NCBI GenBank assembly: GCA_031362985.1 | Contig: JANLTO010000179.1 | Coordinates: forward strand, 10,831 to 74,830 | Length of the DNA: 64,000 bases | From: SHZL01 sp031362985 | GTDB lineage: Bacteria; Pseudomonadota; Gammaproteobacteria; Xanthomonadales; SZUA-36 | Reading direction: 5' to 3' | In this document: one piece after another, positions 43,784 through 52,624 of the stretch | How the letters are laid out: every line of letters begins with the position of its first letter | Numbering within the stretch: position 1 is the first letter of the stretch | Program-made: the position numbers and the translations under genes | The notes under the pieces: generated by a model | Seen by the model: only the letters and a program-made list of their open reading frames with translations | Told to the model about the DNA's origin: nothing | Database searches by the model: none

Positions 43784-44932
43784 ATGTCAAACAGATGCCA
43801 TACCGGTGCTGTTGCGTACGTCAGAAGCGGGGTCTTTTTGCTGGCCCTGCTGCTCGGTGCTTGCGCGTCAATAGGCCCTTCAACACCGACCTTCCCGGCC
43901 CTGCAGAACCGCGCGCCGGTCGAGGTTCCCGACGAAGATTTCCAGTCGGTTTCCGCGCCCATGGAAGAATTTCTGGACCAGTACGTCCCAATGACGGACA
44001 GCGCCGAAACACGCTCATGGAACATGGCTTTTTCGGTCACCAATCGCACCGTGATGCCCTTTGAATACGACCCGAATTTAACCCAGACCGCGGCGCAAAC
44101 TTTTGCATCCCACGAGGGCAACTGCCTGTCATTTTCCAGCATGCTCGTGGCTATGGCGCGGAACCGTGGCCTGAAAGCCTGGTACCAGGAAGTGGAAATC
44201 CCGCCGCAGTGGTCCAACGTAAAAAATACCTTGCTGGTCAGTAAGCATATCAACGTGGTTGTGGAAGGCTCGGTCGGGCAGTGGGTAGTTGATATCAGCG
44301 GTGAGCGTGCAGCGATCTCGCGCAAGGTAAAACGTATCACTGACGCAGAGGCCCTGGCTCAGTTCTACAACAATCTGGGGGCTGGCGCCCTGGTGGGCGG
44401 CCATTTAGCCCCGGCTTATGCCTACATTACCAAAGCCTTGCGCACCGAGCCGAACCGTGCGTACCTGTGGTCAAACCTTGCCGTCGTGTACAGCCGTAAT
44501 GGACAGCGCGACGATGCAGCCGCGACCTACCAGATCGCGCTTGAGTACGAACCAAATAATGCCGTTGCCGCCAACAACCTTTACCTGATCTACGAGAATG
44601 CAGGCAGGCACGAAGAGGCGCAAAAACTGCTTAACAGGGTCGAGCGCCACCGCCGCAAAAACCCATACTACTTGTATCACTTGTCTGAACAGGCGTTTAG
44701 TGAAGGCCGCTACCTGGAATCACGGGAAATGCTGGAGGAAGCAATAGAAATGAATGCGGAGGAGTACCGTTTCCACTACGAGCTGGCGCGGCTGCTGGCA
44801 ACCGAAGGAAACCTGGTCGAGGCCCAGGCGAGCCTGGACCGCGCACTTGAGCTGGTGCCGGAACTCGATCGCGTGTACAACGGCTGGACGAATGGAGTCC
44901 AGTTGGACTCGCTTCCACCCCTGCCCAACTAA
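43784..44932 (+). CDS. Transglutaminase-like / TPR lipoprotein
   Basis: The 382 residues start with a lipoprotein signal (SGVFLLALLLGAC), so the protein is anchored in the envelope. A transglutaminase-like fold follows: Cys in EGNCLSFSSMLVAMARNRGLKAWYQEV, His in KHINVVVEG and Asp in WVVDISGE form the likely triad. From about residue 200 there are four TPR units (GHLAPAYAYITKALRTEPNRAYLWSNLAVVYSRNG onwards). Earlier ATGs exist; this one gives a normal signal-peptide length. It is divergent from serC. The substrate is unknown, and peptidoglycan or protein cross-link processing is possible. Confidence 0.8.
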   Translation: MSNRCHTGAVAYVRSGVFLLALLLGACASIGPSTPTFPALQNRAPVEVPDEDFQSVSAPMEEFLDQYVPMTDSAETRSWNMAFSVTNRTVMPFEYDPNLTQTAAQTFASHEGNCLSFSSMLVAMARNRGLKAWYQEVEIPPQWSNVKNTLLVSKHINVVVEGSVGQWVVDISGERAAISRKVKRITDAEALAQFYNNLGAGALVGGHLAPAYAYITKALRTEPNRAYLWSNLAVVYSRNGQRDDAAATYQIALEYEPNNAVAANNLYLIYENAGRHEEAQKLLNRVERHRRKNPYYLYHLSEQAFSEGRYLESREMLEEAIEMNAEEYRFHYELARLLATEGNLVEAQASLDRALELVPELDRVYNGWTNGVQLDSLPPLPN

Positions 44933-44971
44933 TCCACTCGGCATGCCCGCAATGCCGCATCGCCAACCCGG

Positions 44972-46192
44972 TCATGCAGCCATCGATATCAACGCTGCTT
45001 CCATGCGCGCAAACACCACTGCCATCTGCAAAGCATCCGGCAGCATGGTGATGCGAAAATGATCGCAATACGGCACATTGAACGTTGATCCCGGAGCAAT
45101 GAGCAGGTGCTGTTTTTCCAGTAGTTCCATGGCAAAGGCGCGGTCGTTGAACCCTGGCAGCAAGTCCGCATCGACCCGCAGGAATCCGTAGATCGCGCCA
45201 TCGGGTACGCATAGGGAGAGAAAACGACTATTGGCAGCTCCGGTGCTTATGGCTTGGCGTGATTCGAACAACCTGCCTCCCGGGGCGGTCAGTTGCAGGA
45301 TGCTTTGAAACCCGCCCAATGCAGTTTGCATGGCCCATTGCCCGGGAACGGAAGCACACAGGCGCAAAGAAGCGAGCAGCTCAACAGCATGCAGATAGTC
45401 TGCTGCGTGGTCGCGATAACCGCTGAATATCATCCATCCCACGCGGTAACCACAGGCACGGTACACCTTGGACAGGCCGTTGAACGTGACGCACAGGGTT
45501 TCGTGGACCAGGCTGGCCATGGGTACGTGCACCGCCCCGTCATACAGAATCTGGTCGTAGATTTCATCGCTGAATACGATCAGTCCATGCTGGTCAGCCA
45601 GTTGGGCAATGGCCCTGAGCACGTCCGCATGGTACACGGCCCCGGTCGGATTGTTCGGGTTGATCAGGACTATGGCCCGGGTCCGGGGTGTGATCAGCGC
45701 GGCAATCTCTTCCGGATCAGGCTGGAAGTGACTTTCCGGACGGCAGTGGTAATACACCGGCCTGCCATGATTGAGCGTTATCGAAGCGGTCCACAAGGGG
45801 TAGTCCGGGCTGGGTACCAGCACCTCGTCACCGCTGTTAAGCAACGCCCGCATGGCCAGTTCGATGCATTCGCTAACGCCATTGCCGATGAAGACGTCAT
45901 CCGCCGTGACATCCATGATGCCACGGCTTTGCTGTTGTAAGACTACCGCCTCGCGTGCAGGGAAAATGCCTTTCTGATGGCAATAGGCTTCGGCCTGGTG
46001 GAGGTTCTCAATCATGGCCAGTCGCATGGTCTCTGGCGTACGGTAACCAAAAAGACCGGGGTTTCCGATATTCAGGGAAATGATTTCGTAACCCTGATGC
46101 TCCAGCTGTGCCGCCCGTGCAGCCAATTCGCCACGAATTTCGTAGCGAACTCCCTTTAGGGATGCATTGGTGCGGATTGGTGCCCGGCTCAT
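44972..46192 (-). CDS. alaA: Alanine-synthesising glutamate-pyruvate aminotransferase
   Basis: The 406 residues match AlaA (YfbQ), a class I PLP aminotransferase. Its N-terminus RYEIRGELAARAAQLEHQGYEIISLNIGNPGLFGY is characteristic. The PLP lysine is in FNGLSKVYRACGYRVGWM, with VLINPNNPTGAVY and IVFSDEIYDQILYDG also present. It makes alanine from pyruvate and glutamate. It starts 9 bp after the DUF885 stop on the same strand, so the two are probably co-transcribed. Confidence 0.9.
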   Translation of the reverse strand: MSRAPIRTNASLKGVRYEIRGELAARAAQLEHQGYEIISLNIGNPGLFGYRTPETMRLAMIENLHQAEAYCHQKGIFPAREAVVLQQQSRGIMDVTADDVFIGNGVSECIELAMRALLNSGDEVLVPSPDYPLWTASITLNHGRPVYYHCRPESHFQPDPEEIAALITPRTRAIVLINPNNPTGAVYHADVLRAIAQLADQHGLIVFSDEIYDQILYDGAVHVPMASLVHETLCVTFNGLSKVYRACGYRVGWMIFSGYRDHAADYLHAVELLASLRLCASVPGQWAMQTALGGFQSILQLTAPGGRLFESRQAISTGAANSRFLSLCVPDGAIYGFLRVDADLLPGFNDRAFAMELLEKQHLLIAPGSTFNVPYCDHFRITMLPDALQMAVVFARMEAALISMAA

Positions 46193-46201
46193 CTTGACCG
46201 C

Positions 46202-48046
46202 TTACTTTTCAGGTTTCAGCATGTATTCGCGGATGGCAAAAAACGGCGGTGATCCTGCTCCCACCAAACGTTCGTTGAAATCTTTCCAGCTGAAGGCGCT
46301 GCCACGTTCTGCACGATATTCCGTGAGAATGTTTTCAATCGCCAATTGGCCGGCGAAATAGGTCGTAAGCTGAACAGAGCTGAGCTTGGCCCGAACCAAC
46401 TTGCCACGCGCCTCACCCTCTTCCTGGAAACCCTGCTCCATCATCATGCGCACCGCTTCCTCTTCCGGCCAGTTGGTGCGCTGTAGGCGGATGTCGATAA
46501 TTGCGTTGATGAGGGAACGCAAAACCAGCTTGTCATCCACCATGTGCTGCAATTGCACACCCCACGGCTCATCGGGGTACACGGTGTAACCGAGGTCCAC
46601 CAGTTGCGTTGCAATATAGGTTGCCCAACCTTCCACCATGGGCCCGTTCCAGAACACCTTGGGGATAACCCGCTCCGAGCGATTGGAATATTCAAGTTGC
46701 ACGAAGTGACCGGGCACCCCTTCGTGGATATACACCAGCGCCAGTGCCGGCCGGTTGTACTCTTTGAGGAAATCTTCAGAACCTTTGAGGAACTCAAGAT
46801 CCCAGAACCACACAGACTCAAGCTGTGGCTCAAATGGCGGGGCAGTCTGGATTTGCGCGACCGCATTGCCTGCGAGGTGAGGCGGCACTGGCTCAATGCG
46901 CAGCTTGGATGCAGGCGGAAGATCCATCAGGTTCTGTTCACGCACAAAGCTGGTAATGGAATCAGCCAAGGCAAAGCTGTCGGCAATCAGTGTGTCGGTG
47001 GTAGAACGGTCTTCTGACAACTTGTTGAACACATCCCGCACCACGTGCTGGTCATCGAGATCAGCCTGCTTCTTGATGCTGCCAAGCTTGATTTCCTCTG
47101 CCAGGTAGGCATCGTGAATCTCGCGACCTGCGCTGACCAGTTCAGCGCGTTTCAGCGCCAGCCAACCATGCGCCACGGCAAGCAAGCTGCCGGGATCCAG
47201 CGGGTAGTCCATCTGCAGGGCATACTTTTCGTCGTACAGTTCCGCGCCGAGACGCCAGATGCTGTTTTCCCTGGGTCCCAGGGTTTTATCCACCCACTGC
47301 GCAAAGTCATTGATGCGGGTTACTGCAGTCGCGCAGGCGGCCTTGATCGACGCTTGCTCTTCCGCCCCGAGCCCGGACGACTGCAATAGCTGCGGCACGG
47401 TTTTGTCGTACAGCCCGCCTTTGGCAGTAAGCCCTTCCAGGCGTTGCAAGGTAACCATTTTTTCCACTTCCGTGGGTTTGACCGAGCCCGGCTGTAACAA
47501 CAACTGGACCTGGTCCAGCATAATCGGGGTAGCAGCACAGCGTGCCCCGAAACTCTGCAGCCGTTGGTCAGCAGGAGCGTAATCACGCAACATCAGCCCG
47601 GACATGGCTTCACCCAGGGTAGTTGCCCAGTTCAGAACATTGGTCTGGGACCCAAGGCGCTCAATCTGGAATTGGTCCAGGGTAACTTTCTGTGTAAGGA
47701 TGTGCAGATCAATCTGGTCAGGCCGGGACAGGCTTTCCGGATCAATTTGCAACAAACGGCTTAGCAGGAACGTCCGCCCTGCCCTATCGACCGCCAGGCG
47801 CTCAGCAGAGGCATCCGGTAAGAGGTCGTCATAATAGCTGAGGTCGTCTCCCTTGCCATGCACGCCAAGCGTGGTGCTCTGGCTGGGGTCTTCCTCGAGG
47901 ATGAATTCGATGTACAAGCGGCCAAGGCGGTCAATGCTGTTTTCCGCGGTGACCCGGCCTTGCCATTCGTCCAGCGAGAATCCGGCGAATGCGGCAGACG
48001 ACATGAACAAGCCAGCAATAATGACGGGTAAAGTGAAATGTCGCAT
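46202..48046 (-). CDS. Exported DUF885 family metallopeptidase-like protein, second copy
   Basis: The 614 residues begin with a signal peptide (FTLPVIIAGLFMSSAAFA). The family motif is HEGVPGHF at 441-448, with MVEGWATYIATQLVDLGY supplying the second part of the site. It shares the fold of the 1132-2946 protein but is clearly diverged: its last motif residue is Phe where copy 1 has His. It is the promoter-proximal gene of a two-gene unit with alaA. Peptide or amino-acid-conjugate cleavage is predicted only from the family. Confidence 0.8.
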   Translation of the reverse strand: MRHFTLPVIIAGLFMSSAAFAGFSLDEWQGRVTAENSIDRLGRLYIEFILEEDPSQSTTLGVHGKGDDLSYYDDLLPDASAERLAVDRAGRTFLLSRLLQIDPESLSRPDQIDLHILTQKVTLDQFQIERLGSQTNVLNWATTLGEAMSGLMLRDYAPADQRLQSFGARCAATPIMLDQVQLLLQPGSVKPTEVEKMVTLQRLEGLTAKGGLYDKTVPQLLQSSGLGAEEQASIKAACATAVTRINDFAQWVDKTLGPRENSIWRLGAELYDEKYALQMDYPLDPGSLLAVAHGWLALKRAELVSAGREIHDAYLAEEIKLGSIKKQADLDDQHVVRDVFNKLSEDRSTTDTLIADSFALADSITSFVREQNLMDLPPASKLRIEPVPPHLAGNAVAQIQTAPPFEPQLESVWFWDLEFLKGSEDFLKEYNRPALALVYIHEGVPGHFVQLEYSNRSERVIPKVFWNGPMVEGWATYIATQLVDLGYTVYPDEPWGVQLQHMVDDKLVLRSLINAIIDIRLQRTNWPEEEAVRMMMEQGFQEEGEARGKLVRAKLSSVQLTTYFAGQLAIENILTEYRAERGSAFSWKDFNERLVGAGSPPFFAIREYMLKPEK

Positions 48047-48146
48047 GATGGTGATCCGGAAACTGTGGTGGGTGCGGCAGGATACATCAAACTACCCGGG
48101 TTAGTCTCCCCTGGAAAAGACTTTTCCGGGCCGGGTACACACGTCG

Positions 48147-48929
48147 TCAGCCATAACGCCCTTCAATGTAGTCCGCAGTTTCCTGGTGCGCCGGGCTTAC
48201 GAACATTTCACCGGTGTCGGCATGCTCTATCACTTTGCCCATCAACATGAATACGCACTCGTCACTGGCGCGCCGGGCCTGGGCCATGTTGTGAGTGACA
48301 ATCACTATGGAATATTTGCCGCGCAGTTCCCAGATTAACTCTTCAACTGCTTCCGTGCCCTGGGGGTCGAGCGCCGAACAAGGCTCGTCCATCAGGAGCA
48401 CACCGGGCTTTACCGGCAGCAGGCGGGCGATGCACAGTTTCTGCTGTTGCTCCAGCGACAGGCCGGTTGCCTTGCGCTGCAGCTTGTCTTTCACTGCATC
48501 CCACAACAAAACCTGCTGCAAGGCGTCTTCCACGATTTCGTCCAACCTGCCCTTGCTGCATTTTTCTGGGGTGTGCAGGCGATGACTGAACAGGACGTTG
48601 TCACGAATGGAAATTGGCAGAGGGTTGGGTCGCTGGAAGACCATGCCGACCTGTTTTCTTACCTGTACCAGTTCAACTCCCTGCTGGTAAATATCCGCGC
48701 CCATCACATCAACGCTGCCAGTGATGCGCACATAGCCCAGTCGCTCGTTGATCCGGTTAATGCTGCGCAGGAAGGTGCTTTTGCCACAGCCGGACGGGCC
48801 AATCATGGAGGTGATGATGCCCTGTCCGATGTTCAGGTCCACATCAAACAAAGCCTGGAAAGTGCCGTACCATAAGTTGAGTTTGCGCGTGGAAATGGCC
48901 AGCGCCCGGTGGTTTGGTTCGTTCATCAA
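48147..48929 (-). CDS. pstB: Phosphate ABC transporter ATPase with altered signature motif (PstB-A)
   Basis: The 260 residues are a PstB-type ATPase: Walker A GPSGCGKS (44-51), Q-loop Gln 99 in MVFQRPNPLPIS, Walker B LLMDEPCSALDP with Glu182, and switch His213 in VTHNM. The ABC signature, LSGGQ in nearly all family members, reads LSLEQ here (157-161). Its own ATP-contact residues are intact, but it cannot give a normal signature to a partner. It overlaps the second ATPase gene by 4 bp, so equal amounts are likely made. A heterodimer is the natural reading. Confidence 0.88.
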   Translation of the reverse strand: MMNEPNHRALAISTRKLNLWYGTFQALFDVDLNIGQGIITSMIGPSGCGKSTFLRSINRINERLGYVRITGSVDVMGADIYQQGVELVQVRKQVGMVFQRPNPLPISIRDNVLFSHRLHTPEKCSKGRLDEIVEDALQQVLLWDAVKDKLQRKATGLSLEQQQKLCIARLLPVKPGVLLMDEPCSALDPQGTEAVEELIWELRGKYSIVIVTHNMAQARRASDECVFMLMGKVIEHADTGEMFVSPAHQETADYIEGRYG

Positions 48930-49708
48930 CCGAACCTGCCGTCAACGTAATCACGCGTGCGCTGGTCCCGCACTTCGCCAGTGAACAGGTCCTCAGTGAG
49001 GGCGGTTTCAATGCACTTGCCGTTGAGGAAGAAAGCCGTACGATCTGCCAGGCGGCGCGCCTGCTGTACCAGGTTGGTCACCAGGATGATGGAAATTTCT
49101 TTCTTCAATTCCTTCAATACGTCTTCAATACGCATCGTGGTAACCGGATCCACCGCGATGGAAAACTCATCCAGCATCAGTAGTTCAGGCTCCTGCGACA
49201 GGGCGCGGGCAATGGTCAGTCGCTGTTGCTGACCTCCGGAAAGCAGACTGCCCAGGGCATCCAGGCGGTCTTTTACTTCATCCCAAAGTGCGGCGCGGCG
49301 CAGACAGCGCTCCACGATGACATCCAGTTCAGCCCGATTTTTTGTGCCCGCGAGTCGCGGCGCCAGGGCAACATTGTCATACACCGTCAGGGGCAAGCCC
49401 ACAGGCAGGGGAAATACCACGCCAATGCGGCGGCGCAAGCCATACACATTGCGCACCTTGCGCGTATCGATACCGTTGAAGGTAATCAGACCCTGCACCC
49501 GCATGGAGGAATCAAACATGTCCATGCGATTGATGGCCTTGAGCAAAGAGGTCTTGCCGGCATTGGCGGGGCCGATGATGCCGAAAATCTCGTTCTGCCG
49601 GACTTCCAGGCTGACATTCTCCAGCGCGGTGAACTGCTTGTAGCGAATCGTCAGGTCGCGCACTTCGAGGCGCGGGCTGGCGTCCTGCGACCCCGCTGCA
49701 CTCACCAT
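48926..49708 (-). CDS. pstB: Phosphate ABC transporter ATPase with degenerate Q- and H-loops (PstB-B)
   Basis: The 260 residues keep a Walker A (GPANAGKT, 46-53), a perfect signature LSGGQ (156-160) and Walker B LMLDE (Glu181). But the Q-loop Gln is Pro100 (VVFPLPVGLP), the switch His is Asn212 (VTNLVQQ), and the D-loop reads SIAVD instead of SALD. The protein should bind ATP but hydrolyse it poorly, while giving a good signature to its partner. It overlaps pstA by 7 bp and PstB-A by 4 bp. Confidence 0.86.
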   Translation of the reverse strand: MVSAAGSQDASPRLEVRDLTIRYKQFTALENVSLEVRQNEIFGIIGPANAGKTSLLKAINRMDMFDSSMRVQGLITFNGIDTRKVRNVYGLRRRIGVVFPLPVGLPLTVYDNVALAPRLAGTKNRAELDVIVERCLRRAALWDEVKDRLDALGSLLSGGQQQRLTIARALSQEPELLMLDEFSIAVDPVTTMRIEDVLKELKKEISIILVTNLVQQARRLADRTAFFLNGKCIETALTEDLFTGEVRDQRTRDYVDGRFG

Positions 49709-50571
49709 TTTTTCTTGCCCCGCAGGTACATGCGCAATGCTATGGAAAGGCTGTTCATGAGCAATACCATGGCAATCAGGACCAGCGCCACGCCGTAGGG
49801 CAATGCCTCAGGCATGTTTGGTACCTGCGTGGCCACGACAAACAAGTGCAGGGACAAAGCCATGGTCTGGTCAAATACCGATTGCGGCAACAGGGGCAAA
49901 AAGAAGGTTGCGCCGGTGAACATGATGGGTGCGGTCTCGCCCGCAGTGCGGCTCACTTCCAGGATCACACCGGTGAGGATGCCGGTCACTGCGTTGGGCA
50001 ACACAATGCGCCGGATGGTTTGCCAGCGGGTTGCGCCCATATTGAAGCAGGCCTCGCGGAATGACTGCGGCACGGCCTGCAATGACTCGCGCGCAGCCAC
50101 GATGACCACCGGCATAGTCATGATGGCCAGAGTGAAGCTGGCCGCCAGGATGCTGGTGCCAAAACGGAAGAAAATGACAAAAGCGCCCAGGCCAAAAAGT
50201 GCATGCACGATCGATGGCACACCCGCCAGGTTGATAATGGCCAGGTTGATGGCGCGGGTGAGCCAGTTGTCCGGAGCGTATTCACTGAGATAGATAGCGG
50301 CCGCGATTCCCAGCGGAACGGAGGCGAGCAGCGCACACAGCACCAGCAGCACAGTACCGAGCAAGGCCGGAAAAATACCGCCCGCAGTCATGCCATTGGT
50401 CGGCGTGGCGAACAGGAACTCGAAGGAAATGACCGGGCCGCCCTTGTACAGCAGCACGGAAAGTATCACTACCACTGGCAAAACCAGCATCGTGGCCATA
50501 CCGCCGAGCAACAAGCGTACCAACTTCTGCTGGCGGTCATTTTTCCGGTTAAGTGCAGTGGCTGCAAACAT
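49702..50571 (-). CDS. pstA: Phosphate ABC transporter permease PstA
   Basis: The 289 residues carry six membrane helices of the binding-protein-dependent permease family. The coupling motif is EACFNMGATRWQTIRRIVLPNAVTGILTGVILEVSRTAGETAPIMFTG, typical of PstA. Together with PstC it forms the inner-membrane channel that takes phosphate from PstS. It lies 5 bp after pstC. Confidence 0.93.
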   Translation of the reverse strand: MFAATALNRKNDRQQKLVRLLLGGMATMLVLPVVVILSVLLYKGGPVISFEFLFATPTNGMTAGGIFPALLGTVLLVLCALLASVPLGIAAAIYLSEYAPDNWLTRAINLAIINLAGVPSIVHALFGLGAFVIFFRFGTSILAASFTLAIMTMPVVIVAARESLQAVPQSFREACFNMGATRWQTIRRIVLPNAVTGILTGVILEVSRTAGETAPIMFTGATFFLPLLPQSVFDQTMALSLHLFVVATQVPNMPEALPYGVALVLIAMVLLMNSLSIALRMYLRGKKKW

Positions 50572-50576
50572 GCTGC

Positions 50577-51515
50577 TTAGCTCTTGCGCACGCCGCGAAC
50601 GATCAGGTCCGCAGTCAGGTTGATCACGAATGTCACGGCAAACAGGAGAATGCCAATCGTAAACAGGGCCTGGTAGTGAGTGGACCCCACGGCAGTTTCC
50701 CCCAGTTCCGCCGCGATGGTCGCGGTCAGGGCGCGTACGGAATCGAACACACTGCCGGGTATATTGATCGAGTGCCCGGTGGCCATCAATACTGCCATGG
50801 TTTCCCCGAACCCCCGGCCAACACCCAGCAGCACCGCGCCCAGCAAGCCGTTTTTCGCCGCCGGCAGGATGACTTTGTAAACCATTTGCCAGCGCGTCGC
50901 GCCCATTGCTTCTGCGGCTTCCCGGTAACGGTCGGGCACCGCCTTGAGGGCGTCCTCGGCAATAGAGGTCATTATGGGTGCGGCCATCAGGCCGAGGATG
51001 ATGCCGGCGTTGAGAATGTTGAGCCCCACCGGCACATGAAACAGCTTGATGATGAGGGGGTTCATGATGGCCAACCCGATGAATCCCCAGACGACCGAGG
51101 GAATGGCGGCCAGCATCTCAATGGTAATTTTCAGGAATTCTCGTTTTTTTCCACTGGAGAATTCGGCAATGTAAATAGCTGCACCCAGGGAAAATGGAAC
51201 CGCAACAAGCATGGCTAGTCCGGTGACGCTGGCGGTACCAGCCACAAGCGCCAGCACCCCGAAAGTCTCACGCTGCTGAGACGTTGGCCGCCAGTCGGGC
51301 GAGAAAAAGAATTCGGAGAAATTGAATTGACCAAACAGGAAGCCGAAACCTTCCATGCTGATGAATACAAAAATCCCGACGATGAACACGATGACGGACG
51401 TGCCGCCAATGAACATCAGGACCTGCGCGAGCTTGTCGATGTACCAGTCTGCATTCAACCGGTCAAAGCCGGTATCGAATGCAGGTGCGGAAGATTGGGC
51501 TGGGCTCTTCTCCAT
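50577..51515 (-). CDS. pstC: Phosphate ABC transporter permease PstC
   Basis: The 312 residues carry six membrane helices, with the segments FGVLALVAGTASVTGLAMLVAVPFSLGAAIYIAEF and EAAEAMGATRWQMVYKVILPAAKNGLLGAVLLGVGRGFGETMAVLMATG that mark PstC. The ATG giving MEKSPAQSS was chosen because the longer frame runs through the end of the PhoU gene. It follows that gene by 10 bp. Confidence 0.92.
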   Translation of the reverse strand: MEKSPAQSSAPAFDTGFDRLNADWYIDKLAQVLMFIGGTSVIVFIVGIFVFISMEGFGFLFGQFNFSEFFFSPDWRPTSQQRETFGVLALVAGTASVTGLAMLVAVPFSLGAAIYIAEFSSGKKREFLKITIEMLAAIPSVVWGFIGLAIMNPLIIKLFHVPVGLNILNAGIILGLMAAPIMTSIAEDALKAVPDRYREAAEAMGATRWQMVYKVILPAAKNGLLGAVLLGVGRGFGETMAVLMATGHSINIPGSVFDSVRALTATIAAELGETAVGSTHYQALFTIGILLFAVTFVINLTADLIVRGVRKS

Positions 51516-51525
51516 GCAGCCGGCC

Positions 51526-52590
51526 TTAGGCTGCCTGGTCGCCGAACAGCAACCTGGCCAGGCCCGAAATCTGCTGCAGCAATACACGGTAAAGCCCCGG
51601 AAAGTCATCTGACTCGGCAGAGGCAGGCAAGGGCCACTCGAGCGCAGAGGTGTGGAATGGAAGCTTGGGAATATAGCTGTTTACCGTTCCCTCCAGACTA
51701 ACCACGATGTCGTAGTCCGTCAGGTCGTGTTGCAACTCAGCAAGGTCTTTCGATGCCAATTGTTCGTCCGGCAAACCTGTTGCCATCAGAAACTCCTGCA
51801 ACGCCGGTGAAACCTCTGCAACGGCTGTTCTGCCAGCCGCGCTGAACTGCGCGGTGACGGGAAAATATTTGCGGCCTACTGACACGGCAAGGAGTGCAGC
51901 TTCCGGGCGCTGATCGTACAGGAACACAATGTTAAAGACCTTCGGAGCCTTGCCCACACCGCGCACTGCGTACACCGTCTGGTCACAGATGTTCTTGGCC
52001 TGGTCGGCTACCCGCTTGAGCAAATTGAATATCACGAAAGTAGTCAGCGCGGTGCGCGCTGCCATGCCATCGTCCGCAGCAAACAGCTCTTCGTAGATTG
52101 CATCCATCTTGCGCTCAACCAGGTTCGCCATCTGCATAAGCGCCTTGGCTGCTTCTGGGCTATTGTCGCGAAAAGCACTGCGGGCATCGTGCAGTATTTG
52201 CAGCGACTCATCCCCCAGCGCATCGATCTGCTGGACAAAACGTTGGGGCAGCTGTTCATCGAGCTGGAGTGATTCACGGCTGATGGTCACGGCGTAATCA
52301 CCGATGCGCTCAAGAATGATATTGACCCGCATCGTGGCCGCCATTTCACGCAGATGGCCGGCACCCGGCAGGTGCCGTGCAATGAAGGTGTGGCACATGT
52401 GGTCGCAGGCACGTGAATTGCGGTTGATTGGTTGATCACCCAGTACCGTTGCATAAGCCAGCTTTTCGTTCCTGGACACCAGGGCTTTCTTGGCGTTACG
52501 CATCGCCAATTCAACTTCATTACCCAGGGCCCAGACCCACTCCCGGATCGTCTTGAGGTCAGCTTCCAGACGCTCTTCGAAATGGCTCAT
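51526..52590 (-). CDS. phoU: PhoU fused to a cysteine-less LMW-phosphatase/ArsC-like domain
   Basis: The protein has 354 residues. Residues 1-210 form a PhoU helical pair: FEERLEADLKTIREWVWALGNEVELAM, the metal-site-like ERIGDYA (95-101), and LKRVADQAKNICDQ (191-204). Residues 217-350 look like a low-molecular-weight tyrosine phosphatase or arsenate reductase fold: KVFNIVFLYDQRPEAALLAV, then FSAAGRTAVAEVSPALQEFLMATGL, TDYDIVVSLEG and a closing helix. The C-x5-R loop Cys is absent (YDQRPEA at 225-231), so it should bind phosphate or arsenate-like ions without catalysis. PhoU couples Pst to the phosphate sensor kinase. It lies between pstS and pstC, an uncommon place. Confidence 0.78.
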   Translation of the reverse strand: MSHFEERLEADLKTIREWVWALGNEVELAMRNAKKALVSRNEKLAYATVLGDQPINRNSRACDHMCHTFIARHLPGAGHLREMAATMRVNIILERIGDYAVTISRESLQLDEQLPQRFVQQIDALGDESLQILHDARSAFRDNSPEAAKALMQMANLVERKMDAIYEELFAADDGMAARTALTTFVIFNLLKRVADQAKNICDQTVYAVRGVGKAPKVFNIVFLYDQRPEAALLAVSVGRKYFPVTAQFSAAGRTAVAEVSPALQEFLMATGLPDEQLASKDLAELQHDLTDYDIVVSLEGTVNSYIPKLPFHTSALEWPLPASAESDDFPGLYRVLLQQISGLARLLFGDQAA

Positions 52591-52624
52591 GAGTTACTCT
52601 CCGCGATTTTTGTATAGCGTAATT

